This document shows positions 45,306 to 56,927 of a stretch of 64,000 bases of DNA, piece after piece. Source of the DNA: Liolophura sinensis. Lineage: Eukaryota > Mollusca > Polyplacophora > Chitonida > Chitonidae. The translations under genes were made by a program, and so were the position numbers. The notes under the pieces are model-generated. The model did no database searches. It worked only from the letters and a program-made list of their open reading frames with translations, and had not been told where the DNA came from. The first letter of the stretch is position 1; the number at the start of each line of letters is the position of its first letter. The DNA lies in assembly GCF_032854445.1 (NCBI RefSeq), contig NC_088298.1, positions 16,513,976 through 16,577,975 on the forward strand, read 5' to 3'.

Positions 45306-45605
45306 GAGAAAGGTTTACCATATCAATTGCGGAAAAAAAAATGACTGCCCTCACACGCCTTGCTTATACCCTTTGTTAAAATTTTGACAATGTCACGTAG
45401 ACAAAAGTAGACGGCCAATGCTTTAATTCGAGAGGTTGCTGTGCTACAATTACAGGCCGGGACAATTTCCAGGCAAAAGTTGTCTCTTGTTTCGGTTCGT
45501 CTGGTTGTCTGCGTTTAGCAAGTAAAGCTCATAATGTTGATGTGTTTAAGTTTACGATGAACAGGCCCTTGTATCTACCGAACAAGCTATTCGTAGTACT
45601 ATATG

Positions 45606-45707
45606 TATACTGTTAATAAAAAGGACTAAGTTAATATAAAGGACAAAATTATACATGGGACAAAGTTAATATAAAAAGACAAAGTTAATATAAAAAGACA
45701 AAGTTAA
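45606..45707 (+). repeat. short tandem repeat at the contig end
   Basis: aaaaggactaagttaatata-type units run directly into the N gap. The longer counterpart is at 52535-52680. Confidence 0.8.
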
Positions 45708-45907
45708 NNNNNNNNNNNNNNNNNNNNNNNNNNNNNNNNNNNNNNNNNNNNNNNNNNNNNNNNNNNNNNNNNNNNNNNNNNNNNNNNNNNNNNNNNNNNN
45801 NNNNNNNNNNNNNNNNNNNNNNNNNNNNNNNNNNNNNNNNNNNNNNNNNNNNNNNNNNNNNNNNNNNNNNNNNNNNNNNNNNNNNNNNNNNNNNNNNNNN
45901 NNNNNNN
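45708..45907. other. assembly gap, 200 N
   Basis: Exactly 200 N. The round number suggests a placeholder, not a measured length. It separates the two copies of the duplicated block. Confidence 0.99.
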
Positions 45908-46194
45908 CTGTTTCGGTGATTGTTGTTTTTCTCAATTTTTCAATTTTCACTTACACTATGACGGTTAGTTTCCTGAGTGGCGAAAACCATGGTGTCTGTG
46001 GTATACAACAGACATCTGCGTCAAAATGATCCTTCCCACGTCTTACATACATATAACATACTATAACAATCCCACCAGCCTCATCCAACTCTGAACAACT
46101 CCAATCAACACCTTATCTTGGGAGGGATTCATTAAACGACTGACTGATTCTTTTGTGTTATCTGTATGTGGTGCTAGAGGGCGTGTAATTTGCT

Positions 46195-46315
46195 ACTATT
46201 CACACTTTTGCGTGAACAGTTAGAATACAACCCTGACTGAGGCCAACTGACAACAGCCCCGTATTTCACCGTTTGTTGTACGTCTTTATGTCGTAGATAT
46301 TCGGTCGTACATTTC
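46195..46315 (+). repeat. R2 dispersed repeat copy (duplicate of 39195)
   Basis: Counterpart of the copy at 39195-39345 with a short deletion in the core. Confidence 0.5.
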
Positions 46316-46592
46316 TTGATGTTTAGGTAAAACTGGAGTAAAGCAAATGATGCACAAGGTGTGGTGACTGCGGCATATACTTCGGGAGGTACCTCGCGAA
46401 TACAACGGGAGTTTCTTCAAATGTGAAAGCAGACGGTTACGTTTTAATGTGTGTTTTCTTGTTTGTATTCATTCATCTTTGTACTCGTAAGATTGCGAAA
46501 CCTCTCAGTTAACGTGATAAAAATCGTGAATTTTGACGCTTCGCCACAGCGTTAGCAATCCACGAACACAATCTTACCTGTCCACAGGTATT

Positions 46593-46883
46593 TTACTTCC
46601 TGTTGCGTCTTCCAGATCCGAACCCTGAGAAACGGCCTCCAAATCCTAGACGTTTGTCGTCAGCATCTTGGCCTTTGTTCTCAGGCTGTTTTGGATGCCT
46701 GTCACCCAAGCCTGAAAAGAACCCGCCGAGTCCTGAACCTTTGCTGTCAGCATCTTGTTCTTCGTTCTCAGGCTGTTTTGGACGCCTGTCACCCAAACCT
46801 GAAAAGAACCCGCCGAGTCCTGAACCTTTGCTGTCAGCATCTTGGCCTTCGTTCTCTGGCTGTTTTGGACGCCTGTCACCCAA
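46593..46883 (-). pseudogene. copy 2 tail in the ancestral frame
   Basis: Beyond the one-base loss the original frame is intact for 96 codons, with GDRRPKQPENEGQDADSKGS-type units and the basic end GSGRRNRK. It is in phase with copy 1, not with the upstream part of copy 2. Confidence 0.7.
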
Positions 46884-47895
46884 GCCAGAAAGAGTCCGCC
46901 CAATCCTGGAAGTTTGCTTTCGGAATCTTGGTCTTTGTTTGCGGAGTCGTCAGGACGCTTGCCAAAAATTCCAGAAAAAATTCCCTCTATTCCCGGACGT
47001 TCGTTCCCAGATTCTGGAAACTTGTCTTTCAAGTCTTCAAGTTTATCCTCAAGGTTAGGAAGTTTGTCGGCCAGATCTCCTAACTCGTCGTCCATTTCCG
47101 GTAGCTTGTCCATCAGATCGTCAAGCATGTTGTCCAGGTCGGGTACTTTGTCAGTGAGATCTTCCAATTTGTCTTTTATCTCAGGGACTTTGTTCTTTAG
47201 ATTCTGGAGTTCAGGCATCTTGTTCTTCAAATCACCTAGGACGGCTTTAAGATCAGGCAAATCATCAATTACTTCCTCTAATTTTCCCATAATGTTTGGA
47301 ATCTTCCCTTTAAGATCCCCAAATTTTTCCTTAATTTCTGGAATTTTTTTTGTAATGTTTCCAAACTTATCCCTGATTTCCGGGAATTTTGTCATCAAAT
47401 CTTTCATCATGTTTTCCAAGTCCAATTTTTCTTCAACATCCTCGAATATATCATCCAGTTCATCCAGCAATTCCTTGATATCCTCGTCGTCTATTTTATC
47501 CTTAATGTCTTCTAAAATGTTTTGAAATGTTGAAAATTTGGTTGTCATGTTCAACAACTTGTCACCAAAGTCTGGAAGTTTTCTGTTTATAATTTTAAGG
47601 ATCACATCGAACCTTGGTAGGTCTTCTAATGTGCCATTGCCTTGAGTGTTGTTTTCAAAATTTGGAATCGTATCGAAAAGATTTCCTAATTTGTCCCAAA
47701 TGTCACTGGGTATGTTATCCAGCAAGTCAAGAGGCAAACTTCTATTTTCCATATTCATATAATTCCTAAATAGATCGTCTAACATGGGAAAATCCGCGGT
47801 CTCATTTTCAAAGTCAGAATCAAAGTTTGGTAAAATATCGGTGAAATTTTGGAACCCGTCGGTAAGATTTCCAGTCTTGAGCAAATATCGAGACT
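46646..47895 (-). CDS. copy 2 main exon as read
   Basis: Acceptor TGTTTGTTTCAG before 47895. In frame with copy 1 to about 46892, shifted after that. Confidence 0.75.
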
Positions 47896-49941
47896 CTGAA
47901 ACAAACAGATACAGGAGAGAAATTACCCCGATTTGTAAAACAAAAACCTGTTGTTAAATGTTTTATTACGCCTTGAATCATTTAATAAGTGCTATCAAAA
48001 TGGTACTGAATAGTATTTCTCTTGGATAAAGGAAACCGGAGTTCATGGAGTAAACTGCGAGCTTTTGAAAAGTAACTGACGATCCTCCCCACATAGACGT
48101 TTGATACGAGAGATAAGGTGCTTGACGGAATAGCGTTAAAACACACAGCAAAAATTCTTCAGGTTCATTTATCTTCACGTATATCTCAGAAATCTTGCGA
48201 AGACGATAACAGCAATTAAATAAGTAAATCAAGTTATTTTGCTGTACACTGAAATTTGCTGTGAACATCAAATTGTCATGGCGAAAAGGGGCGTAATATG
48301 ATACTATTTAAACATTTACCATGTACAGTTAGAATAAAACCCTAACTGAGGTAAATTGACAAGAGGCCGTATTTCACAAGTTACGTGTGACAATTTGCCA
48401 GATATCACACTTTCGTCGCTCCTTTGGTTTTACTGTCTATGCTCTACGTCTTTAATTATATTGTAAACGATTTACTACAAACTCCCATTCAATATATATT
48501 TAAACATATCCCATGTTTAGGTGACATGCAGATTTATTCAGAGTCAGCCTGTGTCTTCCCATACATGAGTTTGCGTCTGTAAATACTCGTACGATAGTTT
48601 TTGTTCAGAATTATATAAAACGCTGGAGTGTTTGTCCCGTTTTTAAAGCTCCGATGGGGATTTATTACCTGGTAAATAGTGCTTTGTTTTCCAATTCTCT
48701 TGGATTGATGATCTGATTTTGGGCATGAGTAGAGGCCCAGTTTTAGGGTGCCCGATTCTCAGTTATTTCTTATTTGTTGTTTCAGCGTGACACGTTTTTC
48801 ACTTATACGATATCGTTCTTTTCATAAACCAAGAAAAATGGAATGCACCGAGTAAACCACCAGTGTTTGACAACTTACAGTCTAACTTTTCGTAGAGGTT
48901 AGTCCGTTTCAGGTAGAGGTGAAGGAAAGTTAGACTGCACAAGTGGCAACATCAGGAGTCATCGACAGTAAGAGCGAGGACATTAATTAATCTATGCATC
49001 GAAACAGACATTCGTATATCAACTGTCAGTCAGCAAGAACGCTCCGGGTCAATAATCCGCAAGGCCAATTCTCAAGACGACGTATAACATAAACCACCGA
49101 AGTACTAAGAAAGTATATGAAGTGTGAAAATAAGACGGAACCATGCAAAGAGAAAGCAGTCAATAGTTTCCATGATGTTGGAAAGACTCACGGTATGTTC
49201 TAGGTGACATCAATATTCAAATCGTTTACTAGGTCTAGAATATCGGTTGTCGATAACGAAATATGTATTTCAGTTGCGATTGCTTGCAACTGTTTATATA
49301 TCAAATGGACGGACAAAATTGCACTTGAACGAAAGACGTCTGTAGGATAGATATGAATGTGTGCACAGTGGAACTTTACTGCCAGTCTGGGGAAACTGAA
49401 GGATATTCATGGAGTAATCCAATGAATGAATAAATGAATGATAGAATGAATGAATGAATTAATGAATGATAGAATGAATGAATATTGCTCTTCTTTAAAA
49501 AAAACTGGATAATACATCAGTTAAATCGTGATGAGCGGTAGGACTGAACCTTCAGAATTTGATGCTCTCAACACCATATAAACTTATCTTCAGCTTCAGT
49601 TAAGCTAAACCAATGCGGTCGCTGTGAGTTCAAGTCAAGCTCATGTTGGCTCTCCTCTGCGACCGTACGTGGGAAGGTCTGCCAGCATCCTGCGGAAGGT
49701 CCAGGGTTTCCACCTGGTTTCCTCCCACCATAATGCTGGCCGCCGTCGTATAAGTGAAATATTCTTGAGTACGGTATAAAACACCAATCAAATAAATAAA
49801 TACATCATTTAACCTAAAGACAGGTATAACTACAAGATGAATTAAACATAATTAATCAATTAATTAAAAAAAGAATATTAACTTACCAGAGAATTGCACA
49901 AGGCACAGGCCCATCGCACACACGAAAGCCACAATCTTCAT
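46646..49941 (-). CDS. secreted acidic repeat protein, copy 2 (frameshifted tail)
   Basis: Exons 49941-49887 and 47895-46646 read as 434 residues. The signal peptide (MKIVAFVCAMGLCLVQFS), glycosylated acidic part and 14-residue units are nearly identical to copy 1. In the 29-residue tail an A run is one base shorter (46889-46891, against AAAA at 39916-39919), at about residue 354. Downstream units are then read in another frame (AWVTGVQNS type) without a stop for about 80 codons, ending at 46646. The original frame stays open from 46883 to its stop at 46593, so the loss is recent or a sequencing error. A 3' donor like that of copy 1 is present at about 46577, but the last exon lies in the gap. 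Confidence 0.75.
48325..48480 (+). repeat. R2 dispersed repeat copy (duplicate of 41350)
   Basis: Counterpart of 41350-41505, nearly identical. Confidence 0.6.
48772..48905 (-). repeat. old SINE-like fragment (duplicate of 41780)
   Basis: Counterpart of the fragment at 41780-41935. Confidence 0.4.
48987..49420 (+). repeat. R1 dispersed repeat copy
   Basis: Counterpart of 42006-42400 but keeps about 65 more bases (gtggaactttactgccagtc, gatattcatggagtaatcc) that resemble the end of the copy at 52728. Copy 1 lost this part. Confidence 0.6.
49419..49490 (+). repeat. (GAAT)n microsatellite
   Basis: About 70 bases of gaatgaat-type units with interruptions. It is shorter in copy 1 (42370-42405). 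Confidence 0.85.
49610..49803 (+). repeat. main-family SINE in intron of copy 2
   Basis: Same insertion as 42530-42739, with a 16-base loss in the central domain. Confidence 0.82.
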
Positions 49942-49955
49942 ATTGGAAGCGTATT
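49887..49955 (-). CDS. copy 2 signal-peptide exon
   Basis: ATG at 49941, donor CTCTG|GTAAGT, acceptor CAG before the 5' untranslated bases. One residue differs from copy 1 (Val4 for Ala4). Confidence 0.85.
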
Positions 49956-50481
49956 CTGTGGGAAAATACGAAAATGTTTTTTTTATCTTAAAGAAAACAG
50001 ACCAGCTGTAAAAAACTTCTATTATTAACACTATTACTAAGATATGAACACACCCACCACACCCATATATACAATTCAGTCTCAATCCGAACGCATGCTA
50101 CGAATATACATAACAATATGTAAAAGAAATTTAATCTAAATGACTTTCGTTTGAATTCAGTCATACATTCGGTGTGTAATTACAGAAAATGATGAAATCC
50201 CGCTACACACTGTTCACACATAAATACTAATTGTTTGTAGGTGTATGTTGTTTTGGAATTATCAACCTTTAATTAGAAAATGTCGAAAACGTGAATATTA
50301 TAACATACAGTTTTCCCTCGTTACTTCGATTACTCGTGCCTAACTGTTTTTAGTTTTCTCATTATGTTTTATATTACATTAAGGATCCCGTAGAGATCAT
50401 AATGCCAACACGTTGGCCCTGTTTTGACACATCTGTGTCTTGTTTACAAATAAATAAAATTACAACAGATTTTAAACTTAC

Positions 50482-50532
50482 CGGAAAATTCCAAGACTCA
50501 GGTGTCAGGGACGAAATTAAATTTCAGTCTGA
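50482..50532 (-). other. 5' untranslated exon of copy 2
   Basis: Exon end TTTTCCG|GTAAGT at 50482, identical to copy 1. The start is estimated. Confidence 0.5.
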
Positions 50533-50555
50533 ATAATATACCTAACTAAAGCCGG

Positions 50556-50562
50556 TTTTATA
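50556..50562 (-). promoter_or_regulatory. TATA box of copy 2
   Basis: TATAAAA on the minus strand in the same context as copy 1. Confidence 0.55.
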
Positions 50563-51656
50563 CCATGTTTTATTCGATAAAGGTTCGATAATTACCACAG
50601 CTAACGCTTACGTTTCAGCAAATTTATTGATTATTTTGAAAATGAAAAGAATGAACTTTGTGAATGGTTGCAAAAATATGTTATTGAACAATGGTGAACA
50701 GTTTTGCATCCATAATCTGTTGTTTTTTTATGAATTATGCAATACCTCATGCAACTATTTCATACACGCAGCCCTATATCTGTTGACACTTGCCACTCGC
50801 ATGCTGGTGGGGAGTGATTTTCTGCGTGAGTTCGGGAAGAGGGGAGGGAGACTGTGGTGAAGGGTGCGGACCATGTGGGAAACACGTGATAGGTCGGAGG
50901 TAACCGTTAGCCACGTCAAATGTGCCGTCGCTCAATAGTCTCTGGTATAATTATACGCCGTTTTTTTATCAAACAAGAATATGACAAGAAGGCACAAAGG
51001 GAACAGATCGACAAAATGATAGGAATCGTTCACAAAACCCATATTAGCAAGCAGTTACAACCGAAATGAACACATAAATTACTAAAATGATAGAGTGATT
51101 TTCTTCAAAAGAGCTTACATCAACTCACAAAAAATATAAATGAAACAAAACAAATGAGAGATGTGTCGGTTTTAGTTGATATATATCTCCAAAAATACAA
51201 TAGCACATGTATGAATGCAAATGAATAAGAAATATATAGTTAGGATGTTCATGGCGTGTCATGATAGGAGCAGGTCCAAATTTGCATTTCAATTTTTCTG
51301 TCACCTTCTTTACAATTATCTCATGAAATCATGGCTAAGACTTGTCACTGTATCGTTTCCTTCATGAGAGGTCCCAGTGACATTGATAACGTGTTTAAGA
51401 TGTAAACAAAAAAAAAAAGTCTCAAGTATATACAATATGGCGTAGTTTTAAAAGAATGTGTATGCTCAAAGATTTTCCATATGTGGTTCTCGCAAATTTA
51501 GTAGTCCAATTTTCAAATACTCTTCAAGAAGAAAGGATAATAAACCTCGTAAAAGGGTGGCTCGATCCACCACTTAAAAAGGCAAAACTGCATGTGCACT
51601 GAACAGATTTATGAACTTTTTTTTATTAAGAATCAATAATGGGAGATACCTCAAAA

Positions 51657-51816
51657 ACAGCAATGTCATACATTTTCCAGCACACAACATAGCAATGTGA
51701 TAAATTGTTCAGCACAAAACATAGAAATGTGATACATTTTTCAACGCAAAACACGGCAATGCGATACATTTTCTCGCACAAAACAGAGCAGTGCGGTACA
51801 TTTTCCCGCACAAAAC
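51657..51816 (+). repeat. minisatellite, about 32 bp x 5
   Basis: Same unit as 44581-44906 with about half the number of units. Confidence 0.85.
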
Positions 51817-52094
51817 TGTAGACACAAAAGCTTACTCCCAAAGTTACTATTTAGGCCATGTTATATTACTGCATATATTCAGGATTCTGCTGATGGACTA
51901 AGCATCCCTGGTCAGGGATATTTTGTTTATATGTTGCTGTTTATTAAATGTGATGAAAAATCAGCATTTTGAGTAATTCTAGACCAGTGAAGTCTAATAA
52001 ACCGCAATTAACATCACCGTATTTTTGCTTATCTAATTCTGTTAAAGCCATGCTGCTATCGGCGTGTGTTTTGCCGTTGCACATATTTGGGCAT

Positions 52095-52215
52095 TGAAAT
52101 CCTTAACTGAGGTAAACTTGATCGTTGAGGTAAACTTTATCTTTCGTCAACTATTACAATTTCGACGCTTCCCTGGTTTTATTTTCTATGCTGTAAGTCT
52201 TTTATTGTATTTACT
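52095..52215 (+). repeat. R2-related repeat copy (duplicate of 45180)
   Basis: Counterpart of 45180-45305. Confidence 0.45.
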
Positions 52216-52534
52216 TTATTCGAGAAAGGTTTACCATATCAATTGCGAAAAAAAAATTATGACCGCCCTCACACGCCTTGCTTATACCCTTGGCTAAAAT
52301 TTTGAGTATGTCACGTAGACAAAAGAAGACGGCCAATGCTTTAATTCGAGAGGTTGCTGTGTTACAATTACAGGCCGTGGACAATTTCCCGGCAAAAGTT
52401 GTCTCTTGTTCTGGTTCGTCTGGTTGTCTGCGTTTAGCAAGTAAAGCTCATAATGTTAATGTGTTTTAAGTTTAGGATGAACAGGCCCTCGCATCTACCG
52501 AACAATCTGTTCGTAGTACTATATGTATACTGTT

Positions 52535-52680
52535 AATAAAAAGGACTAAGTTAATATAAAGGACAAAATTATACATGGGATAAAGTTAATATAAAAAGAC
52601 AAAGTTAATATAAAGGACAAAATTATACATGGGACAAAGTTAATATAAAAAGACAAAGTTAATATAAAGGACAAAGTTTC
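52535..52680 (+). repeat. short tandem repeat
   Basis: Repeating aaagttaatataaaaagac and ggacaaaattatacatggg blocks, period about 58. This is the point where copy 1 runs into the gap. Confidence 0.85.
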
Positions 52681-52727
52681 ACTGACTTTAGAAATAAGGC
52701 ATTTCTGATCTGTACTTTGTTGTGGTC

Positions 52728-53225
52728 TGTGAACCTATGCGTCGAAACAGACATTCTTATACTAGTCGTCAAGTAATACAGACGTTCCAGGTCAATAATC
52801 CCAAGGTCTGTTCCTAAACACATACCAAAACAGAACTAACGAAATATATAAAGTACGAAAGTAGGACCGTTTCATTAAAAATAGAAGCAGTCAACAATAA
52901 TGTTGGAAAGGCACAAGGTATATTCTAGCAAATGACTGAAATCATTATTCCAATCGTCTACAATGCTAGAGTATTGTCGATCATAAAGTATTAATATCAG
53001 TTGAACTTTTATTGCAACTGTTCACACATTGTGGCGATCTAATTCAACACGATGAATATACAACGCTTCGTACCGGGTACCGGAAGTACAATCAAGAAGC
53101 ACAGGTACGCGCCAGTGATTCAGAGCGCTCTGTTAATATGTATTTACAAGAGAATTATACTCATTGTAAAAGTTAAGAAACACTGAAGGCGTTGGATGGA
53201 ATAATCTAACACACTAGTCTTTTGC
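52728..53225 (+). repeat. R1 dispersed repeat copy, longest
   Basis: Runs from gaacctatgcgtcgaaacag to ggaataatctaacacactag. The whole length recurs inverted at 56928-57372 with substitutions. I see no reading frame of note, so it could be a non-autonomous transposon. Confidence 0.6.
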
Positions 53226-53250
53226 AGTAATAACTAACATATTTGTGTAG

Positions 53251-53488
53251 TTATTTTTTTATTTATTTACTTATTTATTTGATTTGTGTTTTACCCCGTA
53301 CTCAAAAATATTTCACTTATACGACGGCGGCCAGCATTATGGCGACCATCCGGAGGTTGCTGTCAGACCTTCCCACGTACGGCCGGAGAGGAAGCCAACA
53401 CGAGCTGGACCTGAACTCATAGCATTGGTGAGAGGCTCCTGGGTCATTACGCTGCTAGCGCGCTAATCAACTGAGCCATGGAGGCCCC
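53251..53488 (-). repeat. main-family SINE with central deletion
   Basis: Reverse copy, TTTATTTATTTACTTATTTATTTG tail region to the head actgagccatggaggcccc, missing most of the GC-rich centre. Confidence 0.85.
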
Positions 53489-53740
53489 CGAAAATGTGTA
53501 CATATGTTTCCCCGCCTTGTTCTTTGTAATATGTATTGAATGCCGATACACATGTAATGGCATTATCGTGTCAGATGGATCGATACAACGGCCTGTGAGC
53601 CTACTTACGTAATAAAATTGCACCTGCTGACTTTGTGGTAGGCATCTGTCACCAAGGACTGTGGAAATTTGTATAGGTATACACATTGAAATAGGCATTA
53701 CCTTTAGAAATTTCAGTATATAAATATATAAGTGCATCAA

Positions 53741-53801
53741 ATGGTCGTATAAGTGAAATATACGACGGCGTAAAACACCAATCAAATAAACAATTAAATA
53801 A
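53741..53801 (+). repeat. SINE tail fragment
   Basis: gtcgtataagtgaaatatac, gacggcgtaaaacaccaatc and an AAATAAATA end. Confidence 0.65.
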
Positions 53802-54070
53802 ATATATTAGATTTGGCATACCAGGGGCCTGGGGCAGGTTTCATGAAGCATACTTAGAGCTAACTTGCCCTTAGTAAGCGCTCTTTATATCTCTACAACA
53901 TGCTTTGCCATGGTATGTAAGGGCTTACTTAACTAAGTGAGCTTCATGAAAGCGGCCTCAGGTCCCTTTGCATCGTTTTAATGCTATTGTAGGTTAAATG
54001 AGATGACAACACATTATTTTCTAAAGAAATGGTGACCATAGAGTGACGTCTAAAATATTCAGCCAAAACC
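53802..54070. other. gene-free stretch
   Basis: Contains a short inverted phrase (cttactta against taagtaag types) around 53840-53960 with gcaggtttcatgaagca and agcttcatgaaagcggcctc. It looks repeat-derived. No gene seen. Confidence 0.35.
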
Positions 54071-54074
54071 ATTG

Positions 54075-54205
54075 TGCCAGCCAGCGTGTAATTTGCTATT
54101 GTTTATGTATGTACAATACAAACTTCACTGCACGAAGTAAACTGACAATAAGCCGAAACTCTGGTTTAAGGCTCTGTGCTTTAAGTCGTTTATTATATTA
54201 AAATG
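54075..54205 (+). repeat. R2 dispersed repeat copy
   Basis: gtgtaatttgctattgttta, taaactgacaataagccgaa and ctttaagtcgtttattatat match R2. Confidence 0.45.
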
Positions 54206-55435
54206 TTAAGAAGCTCTCAATACATACAGTATCGGGACACATATGATAGTATGATCAGGTCAGTTGGATCGATACGATTGTCTGCGAGTTCATGTACGTA
54301 ATAAATTTGCACCTATCGACTTTGTGGTAGGCATCTATCACCAAGCATTGTGGAAAGTTAATATTGTTAAATAGACATACCAGTTAAAGAGACACTGCCG
54401 TCAGGAATTCTAATTACCATTAATCAAGAAATGTCTACATATGCAAGGATGGGAAGTGAATAAAACATAGCATAAACTAGTATGAAAGTGTTCAGAAACT
54501 GTTTAAATCTGTTTGTTTCTTTGCTGACGATGAAAAGAATTTTACCGCTGCAACCCTGTAACATGCCAGTGTCACTGCCAACAATTTTGGAGGTCCGGAA
54601 ACATATCGTATTCATTTTTTTCCACCAGTCAGAAAACAGTATCTGTGATAATTAAATAACGTATCTAATACATATATGCTTATCTTTTTTGTAATCAGTC
54701 CAGCTTATTTATCTCACGCATCCATAGCTGCTTTATTGAAAGTGAGTTGTCAGATAGTAATAGAAATTTGTCCTTTATTATTAAGCTGTGTCTCTTTCCC
54801 TGATATTTTTGTAATATATTTTTCTACTAGCTAACATTCTTGCAATTTATTAAGAAAGCCAAAAATATGTGGGGCCAATCTTTTCTACAATTAAAACTGA
54901 ATTTCTGTCTCAGTACTGTTAACTTTTTACGGGTAGATTGTCCATCTATCCACCATAAAATTTAATTTCTTCTGTTAAGACAACGCTTTGTTTCGAGTAT
55001 CGTTTATCCATGCTTCAAATTGTTTCCAAAATTTTACTGTCGGACATTCCAGAAAGAGATGTTGAATTGTCTCTTTCGTAAGTTTACATATTTCATAAAC
55101 ATCGTCTACTTTACAGTATATTTTACAGAGATATGGTCTTTTTGGTAATATCCCATGTAAAATCCCTCAGCTTTGTGTACAATGAAAAACTGGAGAAAAT
55201 ATATTTTTGCCCAATTTATTTCTTTTAGTTCATGTTCCCGTTTAGTATGATTGTGCTGATTTTCATATATGGTGTTTAGCATGTCATAAAACAACGTCAT
55301 ATTTAATTTTTGTTTCATTCGAAGTTAAAAAAAGATATGGGAAATAATGGCAAGAAGTAAGCAACACTTGCTATCAAGAAAAAGCTTTAATGTGCTTTCT
55401 CTAAGTAAAAAGTAAAACGAATGTAAGGATACTGA
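54206..55435. other. gene-free stretch
   Basis: AT-rich sequence. The phrase tttgtggtaggcatctatca near 54320 repeats one near 53630 (actttgtggtaggcatctgt), so part of this segment was duplicated. No gene seen. Confidence 0.4.
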
Positions 55436-55835
55436 AGATGTTTAACGACACACTGAAGATGATTAGCGGCACAATGTAGATGTTTAGCGGCACCATGAAG
55501 ATGTTTAGCCTCACAATGAAGATGTTTAGCGGCACACCGAAGATTTTTAGCAGCACACTAAAGATGTTTAGCGGCACACTAAAGATGTTTAGCGGCACAA
55601 TGAAGATGTTTAGCGGCACAATGAAGATGTTTAGCGGCACACCGAAGATTTTTAGCAGCACACTAAAGATGTTTAGCAGCACACTAAAGATGTTTAGCAG
55701 CACACTGAAGATGTTTAGCGGCACAATGAAGATTTTTAGCAGCACACCGAAGATGTTTAGCGGCACACTAAAGATGTTTAGCAGCACACTGAAGATGTTT
55801 AGCGGCACACTGAAGATATTTAGCGGCACACATGC
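55436..55835 (+). repeat. minisatellite, 21 bp x about 19
   Basis: Units of the type gcggcacactgaagatgttta. Being 21 bp it is open on both strands as heptad repeats (MFSGTLK type on plus, PLNIFSV type on minus). No start context, splice site or signal peptide supports coding. Confidence 0.9.
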
Positions 55836-56004
55836 ATGCAGGGCATGATAAATATCTTGCCTCGGTGAATAATGTTATAAATCTTCTAAGATTTTATTTA
55901 ATGTTCTGAAATTTTTAATTTTTTTTTCTTTTCTTGATATTCAACCCTTGTACTCAAGAGTTTTCGTTGGAAGAAAAAACATATCCCTTCGCCATATCCC
56001 TTAG

Positions 56005-56050
56005 CGGTTGACGGCTGGTGTACTAATGTCTGTTTCGCCGCATAGATGCA
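56005..56050 (-). repeat. R1 end fragment
   Basis: gttgacggctggtgtactaa then tgtctgtttcgccgcataga is the reverse of the R1 start. Confidence 0.45.
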
Positions 56051-56927
56051 CAATATAATTTTATGCATAATACGCTGTAAAGAATTTCTTTCTTGTTATG
56101 CCGCTTACCTCTGGCTATTATTCTAACTGTTTTTGCTGATCATCTAAATGCGTGGATGAGGTCTGTCAAACGCCCGGCGGCAGGACCTTGACGTCATTTT
56201 TTATCACAGGAGATTAAAAAATATGACGCCTCCCCATTGTAGCAAAATACACGCTCCTTAGCATGATGGCTCAAGAAAATTGGATAAAAGGTGTGCAGCG
56301 ATATTAATTGCAATATATCATACGTCACTGGTGTTTAACTAACACAAGTAATGAGCACAAGATGTGCTGGATGTTGCAAAATACACAAGTTTTTGTTACA
56401 TTGCATAAATTACCTGAGTTTGGTTCAACTCATGTTTGTGTTTTATTATTTTGTAACACAAACTTGTGTACTTCACACTTATTTAACACATGTTTGTCTT
56501 GGGGTAACACATTCTTTTATGTGAACAATTCCTGATTATGCATGGACTGAACAATTGAATAGTAATGATAAACAAAAAAACAAGAAACAACGAAAAAAAT
56601 AAATAATGGAGGTCTATAACCAGAAATAATCCAGGAATCACAAAAGATGGTAAACGTGAAATAAAGCAACATATAGTGCTGTAGGCTCTATAAGTATGGT
56701 TTTAGGTATAGGTGGTTTTATGGTTAAAGGGGAAAAACTCCTGTGAACTTCGCGCCAAATGGACATTATTCTTCTAGCGCTATTCTGCTTAAGGATGTCT
56801 TTCGTCAATACCAATCTATCCGCCGACAATGCCATGACGTCTTCAAAAGTTTAATAAAAGTTTAATAAAGCTTGCGATGCTACAAAGAAACCCTAAATTG
56901 AGAGAAAATGACAGAAGGCAAGAAAAC
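56051..56927. other. gene-free stretch
   Basis: No supported gene. Short frames near 56308 and 56638 carry no motif that I know. Confidence 0.4.

Larger units (their letters stand above)
38937..45707. repeat. first copy of a duplicated block of about 6.8 kb
   Basis: The sequence from tgattgttgttttctcaat to the N run recurs at 45916-52678 with an offset near 6970. Genes, introns, R1 and R2 repeats and the SINE at 42530 are shared. Differences are scattered substitutions and indels, a few percent by eye. Confidence 0.92.
45916..52678. repeat. second copy of the duplicated block of about 6.8 kb
   Basis: Matches 38937-45707 throughout. It begins beside the gap and ends near 52678, after the short tandem repeat, where unique sequence with an R1 copy starts. 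Confidence 0.92.
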
